Assembly: GCF_002027705.1 (NCBI RefSeq)
Contig: NZ_MBTG01000011.1
Location: forward strand, 142,559 to 206,558
DNA length: 64,000 bases
Reading direction: 5' to 3'
Source: Paenibacillus ferrarius
GTDB taxonomy: Bacteria; Bacillota; Bacilli; Paenibacillales; NBRC-103111
A model generated the notes under the pieces. The model made no database searches and was not told the DNA's origin. It saw only the letters and a program-made list of their open reading frames with translations. Shown piece by piece: positions 7,140 through 16,600 of this stretch. Position numbers and translations under genes: made by a program. Each line of letters opens with the position of its first letter. Within the stretch, counting starts at the first letter, position 1.

Positions 7140-9131
7140 ATGAAGAAAACGATTTGCACCACCAGTCTTGCGGCCGTTCTACTATTATCTACTACGGTAG
7201 TTACCGCATGTACCGCACCCAGTGGCGTATCCCCGACACCTGCTGCAACTGAGAAGGTCAGCTTGGAAGGACCTCGAGATGCCAAGGAAATAGAGACATT
7301 TGCAGATGGCGTTTTTGCGGAGAAGATGAAGAAATTTAATACCGTTGGTTCTAATTTCGTGGTCGTCACGGATGGGAAAGTGGTGCTTAGCAAAGGTTAC
7401 GGTTATGCGGACAGGGAAAAGAAAATTCCAGTAGATAAAGATACGGTTTTCCAAATTGGTTCCGTGACAAAGTCATTCACGGCATTGGCTGCCATGCAGT
7501 TGGTCGATAAGGGGAAAATGGATTTAAAACACGATATTCAAGAATACTTGGGAGGAATGAAGGTTCCGAATACAACGGGCAAAAAGCTGACGATGTTTGA
7601 TCTGCTTACTTATTCAAGTGGCGTTGATTTGCCGGATATCGTCACGGATATGTCTACAGAATATGTGAATAAGGATATTTCAATGAAGGAGTACCTCGCT
7701 TCGCATATGCCAACTGTTGTCAGACCTCCGGGAGAAGCGTACACGTATGACAATTTTGGATTTTTGCTAGCGGGATATGCCGTAGAGAACGTAATGGGCA
7801 TGCCATATTCTCAGTATATGGAGAAAAATATTTTCAAACCGTTGGGCATGACTTCGACGAATGTACGTTTTACCCCTGAACTATTAGGCAGAATGTCTGC
7901 TCATTATGGACCCAAAGGCGAGCTGCTTCCCCTGAATGGGTTTGCTCCAACAGAATGGCCTCAAGGCAGCATGGTCTCGACAGCAGATGACATGGCGAAG
8001 TACCTCATTATGCATTTGAGCAAAGGAAAGTATGATGGTAAAGAAATCGTGAGCCAAAAGGGCATGGAACAAATGCAAACCTATCAATTGTTTGCTGATA
8101 AGACGATTCCGATCACAACGATTGGATTTGAAGGCTATTTCCAAGAAAAGATGAATGATCAGCATGTCATTCTCAAAGGAGGGAATGTTCCAGGGCATTC
8201 TTCTTTGGTTGCTATTCTGCCAGAGAAGAATACAGCATTGTACATGTCCTACAGCAACGACTCCATGATGAGTCTTGACGTGTATGAGGAATTTATGAAT
8301 CATTATTATCCGAGAAAAGCAGAAACTCCAAAGCCAACCTACGCGACAATCAATGAGCAGCAAGCCCAAGATTACGTGGGATTATACCAAAACACGCGTC
8401 TTGCTGCCATAAGGACTCAAGTTTCATATTCGGATGGGAAATTAGTTTTGGAGACAGGAACTACTGGCAAGCATACGCTGAAAATGATCCATCCTTTATT
8501 ATTTGAAGATGAATCAGGGATTAAATTGACGTTTAATAAAGATGAAGCGGGCCATATTGCCTATTTGTATTACATGCATCCCGCAATAGACATCGTAGCT
8601 TATGCGCAAAAAGTTAACATTAGTTCACCATTTTCTGATGTACCTGCGGATAGCAAATATAAGTCATATATTAATAATCTTCATGCTTTGAAAGTCATGA
8701 GCGGAAAATCAGCCAACCTCTTCGATCCCGAAGGAACGATGACACAGAAAGAATTCTCAGAAGTGCTGCTGCGTGCTCAAGGGTGGCAGAACATGCCCTA
8801 CGCGGTTGAGCCGAATAAGAAGCAGATGATGACAGGACTGCCTGATTATCAGCCGAATTCGCCTATCACTAGACAAATGGCGGCGGTCATGATCCAAAAC
8901 CTGAAACATGCTGCGCCTGGAACTAATGTCAAATTGAGTGGCGAAACGGATTCTTGGGCAGTTGAAGCCATCACGGCTCTTGTTTCCCAAGGTATCATAG
9001 ATCCGGATACGAAGATAAAAACAGACGCTTCCATAGACTTCCGTTCCAAGCAGCTTCTGAAGCGTCAAGAAGCCAGTGCGTTGTTGGATCAAGCTTTTGA
9101 TTACTATTCCTTGCCGATCATCCATCGTTGA
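7140..9131 (+). CDS. Lipoprotein beta-lactamase-family serine hydrolase with SLH-like tail
   Basis: A 663-residue exported protein. Residues 1-24 are a lipoprotein signal ending VVTAC, so it is probably lipid-anchored on the outer face of the membrane. Residues about 55-410 are a beta-lactamase/PBP-like (class C, esterase or PBP4*-type) domain with the nucleophile S108-V-T-K111, the second motif Y203-D-N205, and GHSS (H353) in place of the KTG-type triad. A DUF3471-like beta domain follows (about 410-490). From about 500 there are three weak SLH-type repeats (FSDVPADSKYKSYINNL, ITRQMAAVMIQNL, SWAVEAITALVSQGII) that have lost much of the consensus. Substrate unknown: D-Ala peptides or esters are possible. 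AAGGAG lies 11 nt before the ATG. It is followed by a terminator and a regulatory gene pair. Confidence 0.88.
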   Translation: MKKTICTTSLAAVLLLSTTVVTACTAPSGVSPTPAATEKVSLEGPRDAKEIETFADGVFAEKMKKFNTVGSNFVVVTDGKVVLSKGYGYADREKKIPVDKDTVFQIGSVTKSFTALAAMQLVDKGKMDLKHDIQEYLGGMKVPNTTGKKLTMFDLLTYSSGVDLPDIVTDMSTEYVNKDISMKEYLASHMPTVVRPPGEAYTYDNFGFLLAGYAVENVMGMPYSQYMEKNIFKPLGMTSTNVRFTPELLGRMSAHYGPKGELLPLNGFAPTEWPQGSMVSTADDMAKYLIMHLSKGKYDGKEIVSQKGMEQMQTYQLFADKTIPITTIGFEGYFQEKMNDQHVILKGGNVPGHSSLVAILPEKNTALYMSYSNDSMMSLDVYEEFMNHYYPRKAETPKPTYATINEQQAQDYVGLYQNTRLAAIRTQVSYSDGKLVLETGTTGKHTLKMIHPLLFEDESGIKLTFNKDEAGHIAYLYYMHPAIDIVAYAQKVNISSPFSDVPADSKYKSYINNLHALKVMSGKSANLFDPEGTMTQKEFSEVLLRAQGWQNMPYAVEPNKKQMMTGLPDYQPNSPITRQMAAVMIQNLKHAAPGTNVKLSGETDSWAVEAITALVSQGIIDPDTKIKTDASIDFRSKQLLKRQEASALLDQAFDYYSLPIIHR

Positions 9132-9152
9132 GAACGATTATCGGTATACTTG

Positions 9153-9190
9153 GGGCTTCGCAATCTTTTTTCGCGAGGCTCTTTCTTTTT
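9153..9190 (+). terminator. Rho-independent terminator
   Basis: GGGCTTCGC pairs with GCGAGGCTC (two wobbles) and is followed by TTTCTTTTT, 22 bases after the hydrolase stop codon. Confidence 0.75.
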
Positions 9191-9270
9191 ATAGCAATCG
9201 GATTTATAGTAATTGTGTTCTCTGTGCAGAAAATGGATACTTGCAATAAGCTTTAAGGAGACATGAGCCG

Positions 9271-10404
9271 ATGATTCGTGTAATGCTTGTTGATGATGAA
9301 GAAGATTCGCTGGATTTGTTGGAAATTTTGCTCGGACAAATTGGAAACATTCAGGTAGTTGGAAGGTATATCAATCCGATTCAAGCGATTAAAGCTTTGG
9401 GCAAATCACATGTAGATGCCGTGTTCCTGGATATTCATATGCCGGGAATGAAGGGCACGGAAGCTGCCAGAAAAATCAGAAGCATGATCCCTCAAATGCC
9501 GATCATATTCACAACAGCATATGCGGAATACGCGATTGAAGCGTTTGAAATTCAATCGACTGACTACCTGCTGAAGCCATTTACGAGAGATAGATTGCAA
9601 AACACGGTTGCGCGTATTAAATCGTTATCCGATTCCATCATTCAGGCACGTCAGCACGAAAGCATGACCCCAACCGTCTATTGTTTGGGAGGCTTCCATA
9701 TTGGATTGCCAGGTGACGCGAACAAGGTGCTGACGTGGAAAACGAAGAAGGAAAAGGAGCTTTGCGCATTTCTCATTCATTATGCAGGAAAATCGGTGAA
9801 TACGGCATCAATTATTGAGGCGTTATGGCCGGGGTACGATCTGAACAAGGCAAAAACGTATTTGTATACGTGCCTGTCCTATTTAAGGAGAAGCTTGGCG
9901 GAACATCATATTCCGATCTATATAAGCAAAGCGGATCAAGGATTCGTCGCTGTATTGGACGGGGCCACGGTCGATGTAACCGAATTTGAGCAGCTGCTGA
10001 GCAGAATCTTGGCTGAAGATGTACTGGATGAAAGGACTTACGGCAAAATGAACCAGAAGTACACTGGCGAATATATGGAAGCTTGCGATTTCAGTTGGGC
10101 CACCGCCAGACAGTTGGAGATCAAAGCCTCGTATGTTCGCGCGCTCCGTAAATGGTACGCGTATTTCCAAAGTCAGAGCAATCCTATACTTGCGGTGGAC
10201 AGCATGCAAAAGCTGTTATCGCTTGCCCCTGATTCCGAGATCGACGGACGCGAGTTGATCAAGCTGCATCTGAAGATGAGCAATCGAAATGAGGCGCATC
10301 GAGTCTGCTTGCAATTGGAACAAGCGGTGCGCGTTCAATTGGGAGCAGAGCTTGAGGAAGAGACATTGCGGCTATTCCAACAAACGAAAGAGCAAGTCCA
10401 ATGA
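9271..10404 (+). CDS. Response regulator with BTAD (SARP-type) output domain
   Basis: A 377-residue cytoplasmic transcription regulator. Residues 1-120 are a receiver domain with the acidic pair D8/D9, phospho-acceptor D54 in FLDIHMPG and K102 in YLLKPF. Residues about 128-225 look like an OmpR-like winged helix (WKTKKEKELCAFLIHYAGKSV, LWPGYDLNKAKTYLYTCLSYLRRSL), and about 226-375 are an all-helical bacterial transcriptional activator domain. TAAGGAG lies 12 nt before the ATG. Its stop codon overlaps the start of the next gene in ATGA, so the two are translationally coupled and the hybrid kinase is its likely partner. Targets are unknown; flanking surface-protein genes on the same strand are candidates. 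Confidence 0.9.
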   Translation: MIRVMLVDDEEDSLDLLEILLGQIGNIQVVGRYINPIQAIKALGKSHVDAVFLDIHMPGMKGTEAARKIRSMIPQMPIIFTTAYAEYAIEAFEIQSTDYLLKPFTRDRLQNTVARIKSLSDSIIQARQHESMTPTVYCLGGFHIGLPGDANKVLTWKTKKEKELCAFLIHYAGKSVNTASIIEALWPGYDLNKAKTYLYTCLSYLRRSLAEHHIPIYISKADQGFVAVLDGATVDVTEFEQLLSRILAEDVLDERTYGKMNQKYTGEYMEACDFSWATARQLEIKASYVRALRKWYAYFQSQSNPILAVDSMQKLLSLAPDSEIDGRELIKLHLKMSNRNEAHRVCLQLEQAVRVQLGAELEEETLRLFQQTKEQVQ

Positions 10405-13400
10405 GAAAAAAAGTTGCGGCAGCGCTTATCACGTTATCTCTGTTGATTGCAACCTATGGGCTTTTGTTAAGCTATTTCTCTTTCCATAAAATGCCAATGC
10501 CTGTAGCGGCGAATGGGGCTATGGACTTAACCGCTTGGCAATTCGAGGAGGATGGAGTCGTTCGGTTGGATGGACAGTGGGAGCTGTATCCGGATCAACT
10601 GCTTACTCGCCAGCCTTCGCTCTCTTCTGCTGCAACAGGGGGATTAACGCCTGAGATGATTCAGGTCCCCGGATCATGGTTAAAACAGATGGATGCGATT
10701 GACATGGCGACCTACCGATTACAGATCCAGATCAGTGATGCAAGCGCGGTGTATGGATTGAAAACAGCGTCTGTCCTGATTTCCAATCGACTCATCGTCA
10801 ATGGTCAAATCGTCGGATCCAGCGGGAATCCTGCAGATAAGCAGCATTACTACGCGCTTAACAAACCGTATGTCAGCTATTTCACGTTGCAGCCGGGCTG
10901 GAATGAAATTCTGGTTCAGGTGGCCAACTATGAATTTCGTGTAGGCAGCGGGATTGGCGAATCGCTTCTCTTGGGCAAGGCTGAGCAAATTGCCGTGCTT
11001 CGCGATCGAGCGACAGCTCATGATTGGATCGCGTTAACCGCCTTCCTGATCATGGGATTATATTTTATCGGATTGTTTTCTCAACGAAGAAACGATTATT
11101 CTCTTGCGGTATTTGGCATCGTTTGTGTATGTATTGCTGCATTTACAAGCGTCAGTGGTGAGAGAGTACTATTTGATGCGGTCGGTCCGTTTCCGTTCTG
11201 GCTTTATTTCCGAATCCAGATGGTTTCGACAGTTGGCGTAGGCGTTGGATTTTTCCTATATATATATACCGCTTTCAGGCCCTACTGCTTTAAATGGCTC
11301 ACTCGAGGCGGGCTGGCCACAGGAGTGATACTTGCCCTGCTGCATATCGGCTTCGCCTCCCAGCTTACAACAGGACCGCTTCGTCAATTGACGTCGTTTT
11401 ACGTTACTTTCGCGTTGCTGTATGCAACATATGTATTCGTATATACGGCCTTGCACAATGTAGCGGGCAGCGGGTATTTGGCAGTGGCGGCAATGGCGTT
11501 GAACGCGCTGGTGCTGAACCAGAATATGAACGTTTACTTCGGCGTGCCGATCTATTCGCTTGCGCCGGTTGAACCTTTTCTTGTTCTGCTGATGCTTGCG
11601 CTCTTGATGTCGCTCCGGTTCTCGAATGCTTTCCAAAAAATTGAGGAGCTGTCCGGACAATTGATTCAAGCAGACAAGTTGAAAGACGATTTTCTGGCCA
11701 GAACCTCGCATGAATTCAAGACGCCGCTTCACGGCGTGATGAATATTTCCCGGTCCATGCTGGACGATGCCATGCATCCGCCAACTGCCGAACAGCGGGA
11801 AAAGCTTCAGTTGATTACCGACATTACGAGGAAGCTTTCGCAGCTTGTGTATGACATCTTGGACTTATCCAAGCTGAAGCTGGGTGAACTAAGAATCATT
11901 CCAGCGCCGATCGATGTTCGTTCAGTCGCTGAGGTGCAAGTGCGCTTCTATTCCTATCTGTGCACGGAAAGCCATATTCAACTGGTCAACCATGTGCCTG
12001 CACAGCTGCCATCGGCTTATGCCGATGAAATCCGTCTGAGCCAGGTTATTGGTAATTTGCTGGACAATGCGATCAAACATACGGAGAGCGGAATGATAGT
12101 CATTACTGGGAGGGAGCATGAAGGCAGGCTGGAAATTGCGGTGCACGATACAGGCAAAGGCATCGACCCCCAAGACATTCCATTCATTTTTGAACCATTC
12201 AAATCGTTCGAGGGAGATCAGCAGCGCGGCTTCGGATTAGGACTACCGATCGCGAAGCAACTGGTCGAACTGCAAAAGGGTGCGCTTTGGGTTGCTTCCA
12301 CACCTGGAGTCGGTTCGACCTTTACATTCACTCTTCCGATCGCCGATCAGCGAAGAGATTCAACATTGCCGTTGTCCTATTCAAGTCCACAGGTCATGCC
12401 AAGGGAAACTGAATATTCCTTCGTTACGCCTTATCACACCAATCAGAGCGGCAAGCATACGGTTCTTATTGTCGACGATCAGTACGTGAACTTGAAAGTT
12501 TTATTGGACACGCTTCGAGTCCTCGACTATCGCGTGATTGCCGTCAAAAATGGGTACGAGGCGCTGGAGCAGATTGATCAATCGGGCAGAATTGATCTCG
12601 TCATTCTCGATCTGATGATGCCGGGCATGTCTGGCTATGAAGTGTGTCAGGAGATTCGCAAACGATACTCGCTGCTGGAACTGCCTGTTCTGATGGTGAC
12701 GGCAGCCATTCAACCCCAAGATAAGGTGGCCGCATTCCAAGCGGGGGCAAACGATTACTTGCCGAAACCGTTTGATCTGGAGGAGCTTAGAGCAAGAATC
12801 GGCAGCTTGCTCGCGATGAAGGAATCGCTCAGTCGGGCGGTCCACATGGAAGTGGCATTTTTGCAATCGCAGATCAAACCTCACTTTTTGTATAACGTGC
12901 TGAACAGTATTGTGGCATCAAGCTATAAGGATTTGGAGCGATCACGGAAGATGATCACCGATCTTGCTGATTACTTGCGAGGAAGCTTTCGGTTCAGCAA
13001 CGCGGAGAGAAGCATCGGGTTTGCAGAAGAATTCAGCCTCATTCGAACGTATGTTGAGATTGAACGAGCCCGATTCAAAGATCGTATTCGCTTCGAATAT
13101 GATATCGCAGAAGCTGCCTATGGATTGCGCATGCCGCCGCTTCTGTTGCAGCCGCTTGTAGAAAATGCGATCCGTCACGGCATCGGTGATCGCATTGAAG
13201 GCGGTACGGTAACGTTGACGGCGGAAGAGTCCGATGGAAAATGGCGGTTCGTCGTAGCCGACGACGGCGTCGGGATCGCACCTGAACGAGTGAAGACGCT
13301 GCTTGAACGATCCGGAACAGAGGAGCCGCAAGGGGTCGGCTTACGGAATATTAACAAGCGGTTGAAATACGAATATGGCATTTCACTGGAGCTGGAAAGC

Positions 13401-13454
13401 GTACCAGGACGTGGTACGAGAGTCACTATATGCATCCCTGCTTCGTCGGTTTAA
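10401..13454 (+). CDS. 7TM hybrid histidine kinase with two kinase cores
   Basis: A 1017-residue membrane sensor. After an N-terminal membrane segment comes an extracellular 7TMR-DISM-type domain (about 35-195), probably a ligand-binding jelly roll. Seven membrane helices follow (about 205-410). Then come a HisKA dimerisation domain with H437 in SHEFKTPLHG, a first HATPase_c (about 545-665; DNAIKH, GFGLGLPI), a receiver domain with D737 in VILDLMMPG (about 690-810), and finally a second, LytS/YesM-type kinase module with H828 in QSQIKPHFLYNVLNS and its own ATPase (about 925-1015; ENAIRHG, GVGLRNI). Two kinase chemistries in one chain are unusual. It overlaps the BTAD regulator gene by 4 bases. 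Signal unknown. Confidence 0.92.
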   Translation: MRKKVAAALITLSLLIATYGLLLSYFSFHKMPMPVAANGAMDLTAWQFEEDGVVRLDGQWELYPDQLLTRQPSLSSAATGGLTPEMIQVPGSWLKQMDAIDMATYRLQIQISDASAVYGLKTASVLISNRLIVNGQIVGSSGNPADKQHYYALNKPYVSYFTLQPGWNEILVQVANYEFRVGSGIGESLLLGKAEQIAVLRDRATAHDWIALTAFLIMGLYFIGLFSQRRNDYSLAVFGIVCVCIAAFTSVSGERVLFDAVGPFPFWLYFRIQMVSTVGVGVGFFLYIYTAFRPYCFKWLTRGGLATGVILALLHIGFASQLTTGPLRQLTSFYVTFALLYATYVFVYTALHNVAGSGYLAVAAMALNALVLNQNMNVYFGVPIYSLAPVEPFLVLLMLALLMSLRFSNAFQKIEELSGQLIQADKLKDDFLARTSHEFKTPLHGVMNISRSMLDDAMHPPTAEQREKLQLITDITRKLSQLVYDILDLSKLKLGELRIIPAPIDVRSVAEVQVRFYSYLCTESHIQLVNHVPAQLPSAYADEIRLSQVIGNLLDNAIKHTESGMIVITGREHEGRLEIAVHDTGKGIDPQDIPFIFEPFKSFEGDQQRGFGLGLPIAKQLVELQKGALWVASTPGVGSTFTFTLPIADQRRDSTLPLSYSSPQVMPRETEYSFVTPYHTNQSGKHTVLIVDDQYVNLKVLLDTLRVLDYRVIAVKNGYEALEQIDQSGRIDLVILDLMMPGMSGYEVCQEIRKRYSLLELPVLMVTAAIQPQDKVAAFQAGANDYLPKPFDLEELRARIGSLLAMKESLSRAVHMEVAFLQSQIKPHFLYNVLNSIVASSYKDLERSRKMITDLADYLRGSFRFSNAERSIGFAEEFSLIRTYVEIERARFKDRIRFEYDIAEAAYGLRMPPLLLQPLVENAIRHGIGDRIEGGTVTLTAEESDGKWRFVVADDGVGIAPERVKTLLERSGTEEPQGVGLRNINKRLKYEYGISLELESVPGRGTRVTICIPASSV

Positions 13455-13475
13455 CAGCACTATGCCGATTTACCT

Positions 13476-13517
13476 AACAGGTTCTCATCGATTTCAGATG
13501 GGGCCTGTTTGATTTTG
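13476..13517 (+). terminator. Probable terminator after the kinase gene
   Basis: AACAGG pairs with CCTGTT and, inside it, CATC with GATG; the 3' arm is followed by TGATTTT. The loop is long, so the call is moderate. Confidence 0.5.
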
Positions 13518-13623
13518 GTGAAAATTGTCGATTTTTAAGGTTTCTTTAAGGTGCACTCGGATATGCTTAGCTAGAAAATGCGATATTTGAGAAAGAACGA
13601 TGTTCAGGAGAGGAAGATGCGTT

Positions 13624-16600
13624 TTGATCCCGAAGAAAAGCCAAGGAAAGAGAAAGAATAAAGATAGAATTCGTAGAACGGCTTATCTATTGCTCGCCGT
13701 TATCCTTTGGATATCGCTTCTTTCTAGCGGTGGCGGCAACGCCTGGGCAGCGTCCGGCTGGTCGATGATCGACGGCGGTGGATCTAACGGCCTTAACGTA
13801 AATTCAGCCAATCGGGCGGAATACCCTGCCATGGCCGTATGGAAGGGCGAAGTTTATGTCGCCTGGCAAGAAAAAGTCGTTCCGGGCGTAACCGCCAATC
13901 AAATCAGAGTCAAGAAATATAACGGCACGAATTGGGTTAGCGTCGACGGCAACGGTACGAACGGATTAAATATGAACTCGGCTAAAGTGGGAACGAGGCC
14001 GACTCTGGCCGTATTTAACGGTTCTTTATATCTCTCATGGGTCGAAGCGGTTACATCGTCCAATGGTCAAATTCGGGTCAAGAAATATAACGGCGGAATC
14101 TGGACAAACGCCGAAGGGGAAAGCACGACCGGAATTAACGTCGATCCGACGAAGGATGCTATCTTTCCTGCTTTGGTTGAATACAATAATGCTTTGTATG
14201 CGTCGTGGTCTGAAGCGGGTAAAATTTACGTTAAGAAGTATAACGGCGAGGAGTGGACGAGCGTCGACGGAGGCCCGAACGGATTAAATATAAATCAATC
14301 CGGACTCGCGGCATATCCTGCTTTGGCCGTATTGGGGAATGATTTAATCGCGGTCTGGTCCGAAGTATCCGGGACTACTTATCAGCTCCGAGCGAAAAAG
14401 TATAGCGGGACAAGCTGGACGATAATAGACGGAGGAACGACCGGGTTAAATATGGTTAGCGGGAAAAGCGCGCTCTACCCGTCAGTAGCCGCGATCGACG
14501 GCGCCTTGTACTTAGCTTGGAATGAACCGGTCGATTCGGCGACGGATGACCAAATACGGGTGAAGAAATACGACGGCAACGCTTGGTCAAGTATTGACGG
14601 CGGAGGGAAGTATGGAATCAACGTGAATTCCGCATTCCGAGCCAATTATGTGAAATTAACGACGTTTAATCATGATGTATATGCGGTGTGGCAAGAAAAT
14701 TCCGGAATGGTAGGATCAACTGCCGTTTTTAAAATTCGCGCAAAGAAGTATGACGGTACGTCCTGGATGAGCGCCGAAGCCGGCAGCAACGGTTTGATTG
14801 TGGATTCTTCGAAAGTTGCCAATTATCCTGCCGTGACCGCGCTAAACAACGTTTTATACGTTGCGTGGCAGGAGAAAAACAGTACGATTGAACAACTTCG
14901 GGCGGCTAACTATGCGGTACCCGTACCTCCAGCCGTTAACGGCGTAACCGTCACTCCCGGCACGGCGAGCGTCGCGCAAGGCGGAAGCAGGCAGCTGACG
15001 GTTGCGGTCGACGCGGTGGGAGGAGCGGCGACGACGGTCACATGGACGAGTAGCGACGCTAGTAACAAGGTGGCAGTCAGCGGCGCGGGGAACGTAACCG
15101 TTGCGGCTGATGCCACGCTAGGAGATTATACAATCACAGCGATCTCGACGGTGGATAATAGCAAAAAAGGAACAGCGACGATAACCGTCACGGCTATGCC
15201 GCCGGCTGTCAACAGCGTAACCGTTAGCCCAAGCACCGCAAGCGTGGTGCAAGGAGGAAGCAAGCAGCTTACAGCTTCGGTAGATGCGGTAGGCGGAGCG
15301 GCGACGACGGTCATGTGGACAAGCAGCGACTCCAGCAATAAGCTGGCGGTGGATAGCGCAGGGAATGTAGACGTCGCAGCGGACGCCACGCTTGGAAATT
15401 ATACGATCACGGCGACCTCGACAGTTAATAATAGCAAAAAAGGAACAGCGACGATAACCGTCACGGCAGCGCCAGCTATCAACAGCGTAACCGTCAGCCC
15501 AACCACGGCAAGCGTGGTGCAGGGAGGAAGCAAGCAGCTCACAGCTTCGGTAGATGCAGTGGGCGGAGCGGCAACGACGGTCGCGTGGACGAGCAGCGAC
15601 TCCAGCGACAAGGTGGCTGTGGATAGCGCAGGGAATGTAACTGTAGCGACGGATGCTGAGCCTGCTGATTATACGATCACGGCGACCTCGACAGTGAATA
15701 ATAGCAAAAAAGGAACAGCGACGATAACCGTCACGGCAGCGCCTGCTATTAATAGTGTAACCGTCAGCCCAACCACGGCAAGCGTGGTGCAGGGAGGAAG
15801 TAAGCAGCTCACAGCTTCGGTAGATGCAGTGGGCGGAGCGGCGACAACGGTCGCATGGGCGAGCAGCGACTCCAGCGACAAGGTGGCGGTGGACAGTGCA
15901 GGGAACGTGACCGTGGCGGCGGGCACTGCGCTGGGCGATTATACGATCACAGCCACTTCGACGGTGGATAACAGCAAAAAAGGAACGGCGACGATCACGG
16001 TCACCGCTGCGCCTGTTATCAGCAGCGTAACCGTGAGCCCAAGCACCGCAAGCGTGGTGCAGGGAGGAAGCAAGCAGCTCACAGCTTCGGTAGATGCAGT
16101 GGGCGGAGCGGTAACGACGGTCACGTGGACGAGCAACGACGCCAAAGTGGCGGTAGACAACGCGGGGAACGTGACCGTGGCGGCGAACACTGCGCTGGGC
16201 GATTATACGGTCACAGCATCCTCGACAGTCGATAACAGCAAAAAAGGAACAGCGACGATAACCGTCACGGCAGCTCCCGCTATCAACAGTGTCACCGTCA
16301 GCCCAAGCACCGCAAGCGTGGTGCAGGGAGGAAGCAAGCAGCTCACAGCTTCGGTAGATGCAGTGGGCGGAGCGGTGACGACAGTAACATGGAAGAGCAA
16401 CGACGCCAAAGTGGCGGTAGACAGCGCGGGGAACGTGACCGTGGCGGAGGACACTGCGCTGGGCGATTATACGGTCACAGCATCCTCGACAGTGGATAAC
16501 AGCAAAAAAGGAACAACGACGATAACCGTCACGGCAGCATCTTCCTATAAGATCGCTGCAATCACTAATCAAACGTTAACGGCGCTTACTCAGGGATATG

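Noticed and set aside
15118..16572. 484-codon open frame on the minus strand
   Set aside because: It lies opposite the Big2 repeats, has a repetitive Cys/Arg/His-rich sequence made by the repeats, and has no ribosome site.
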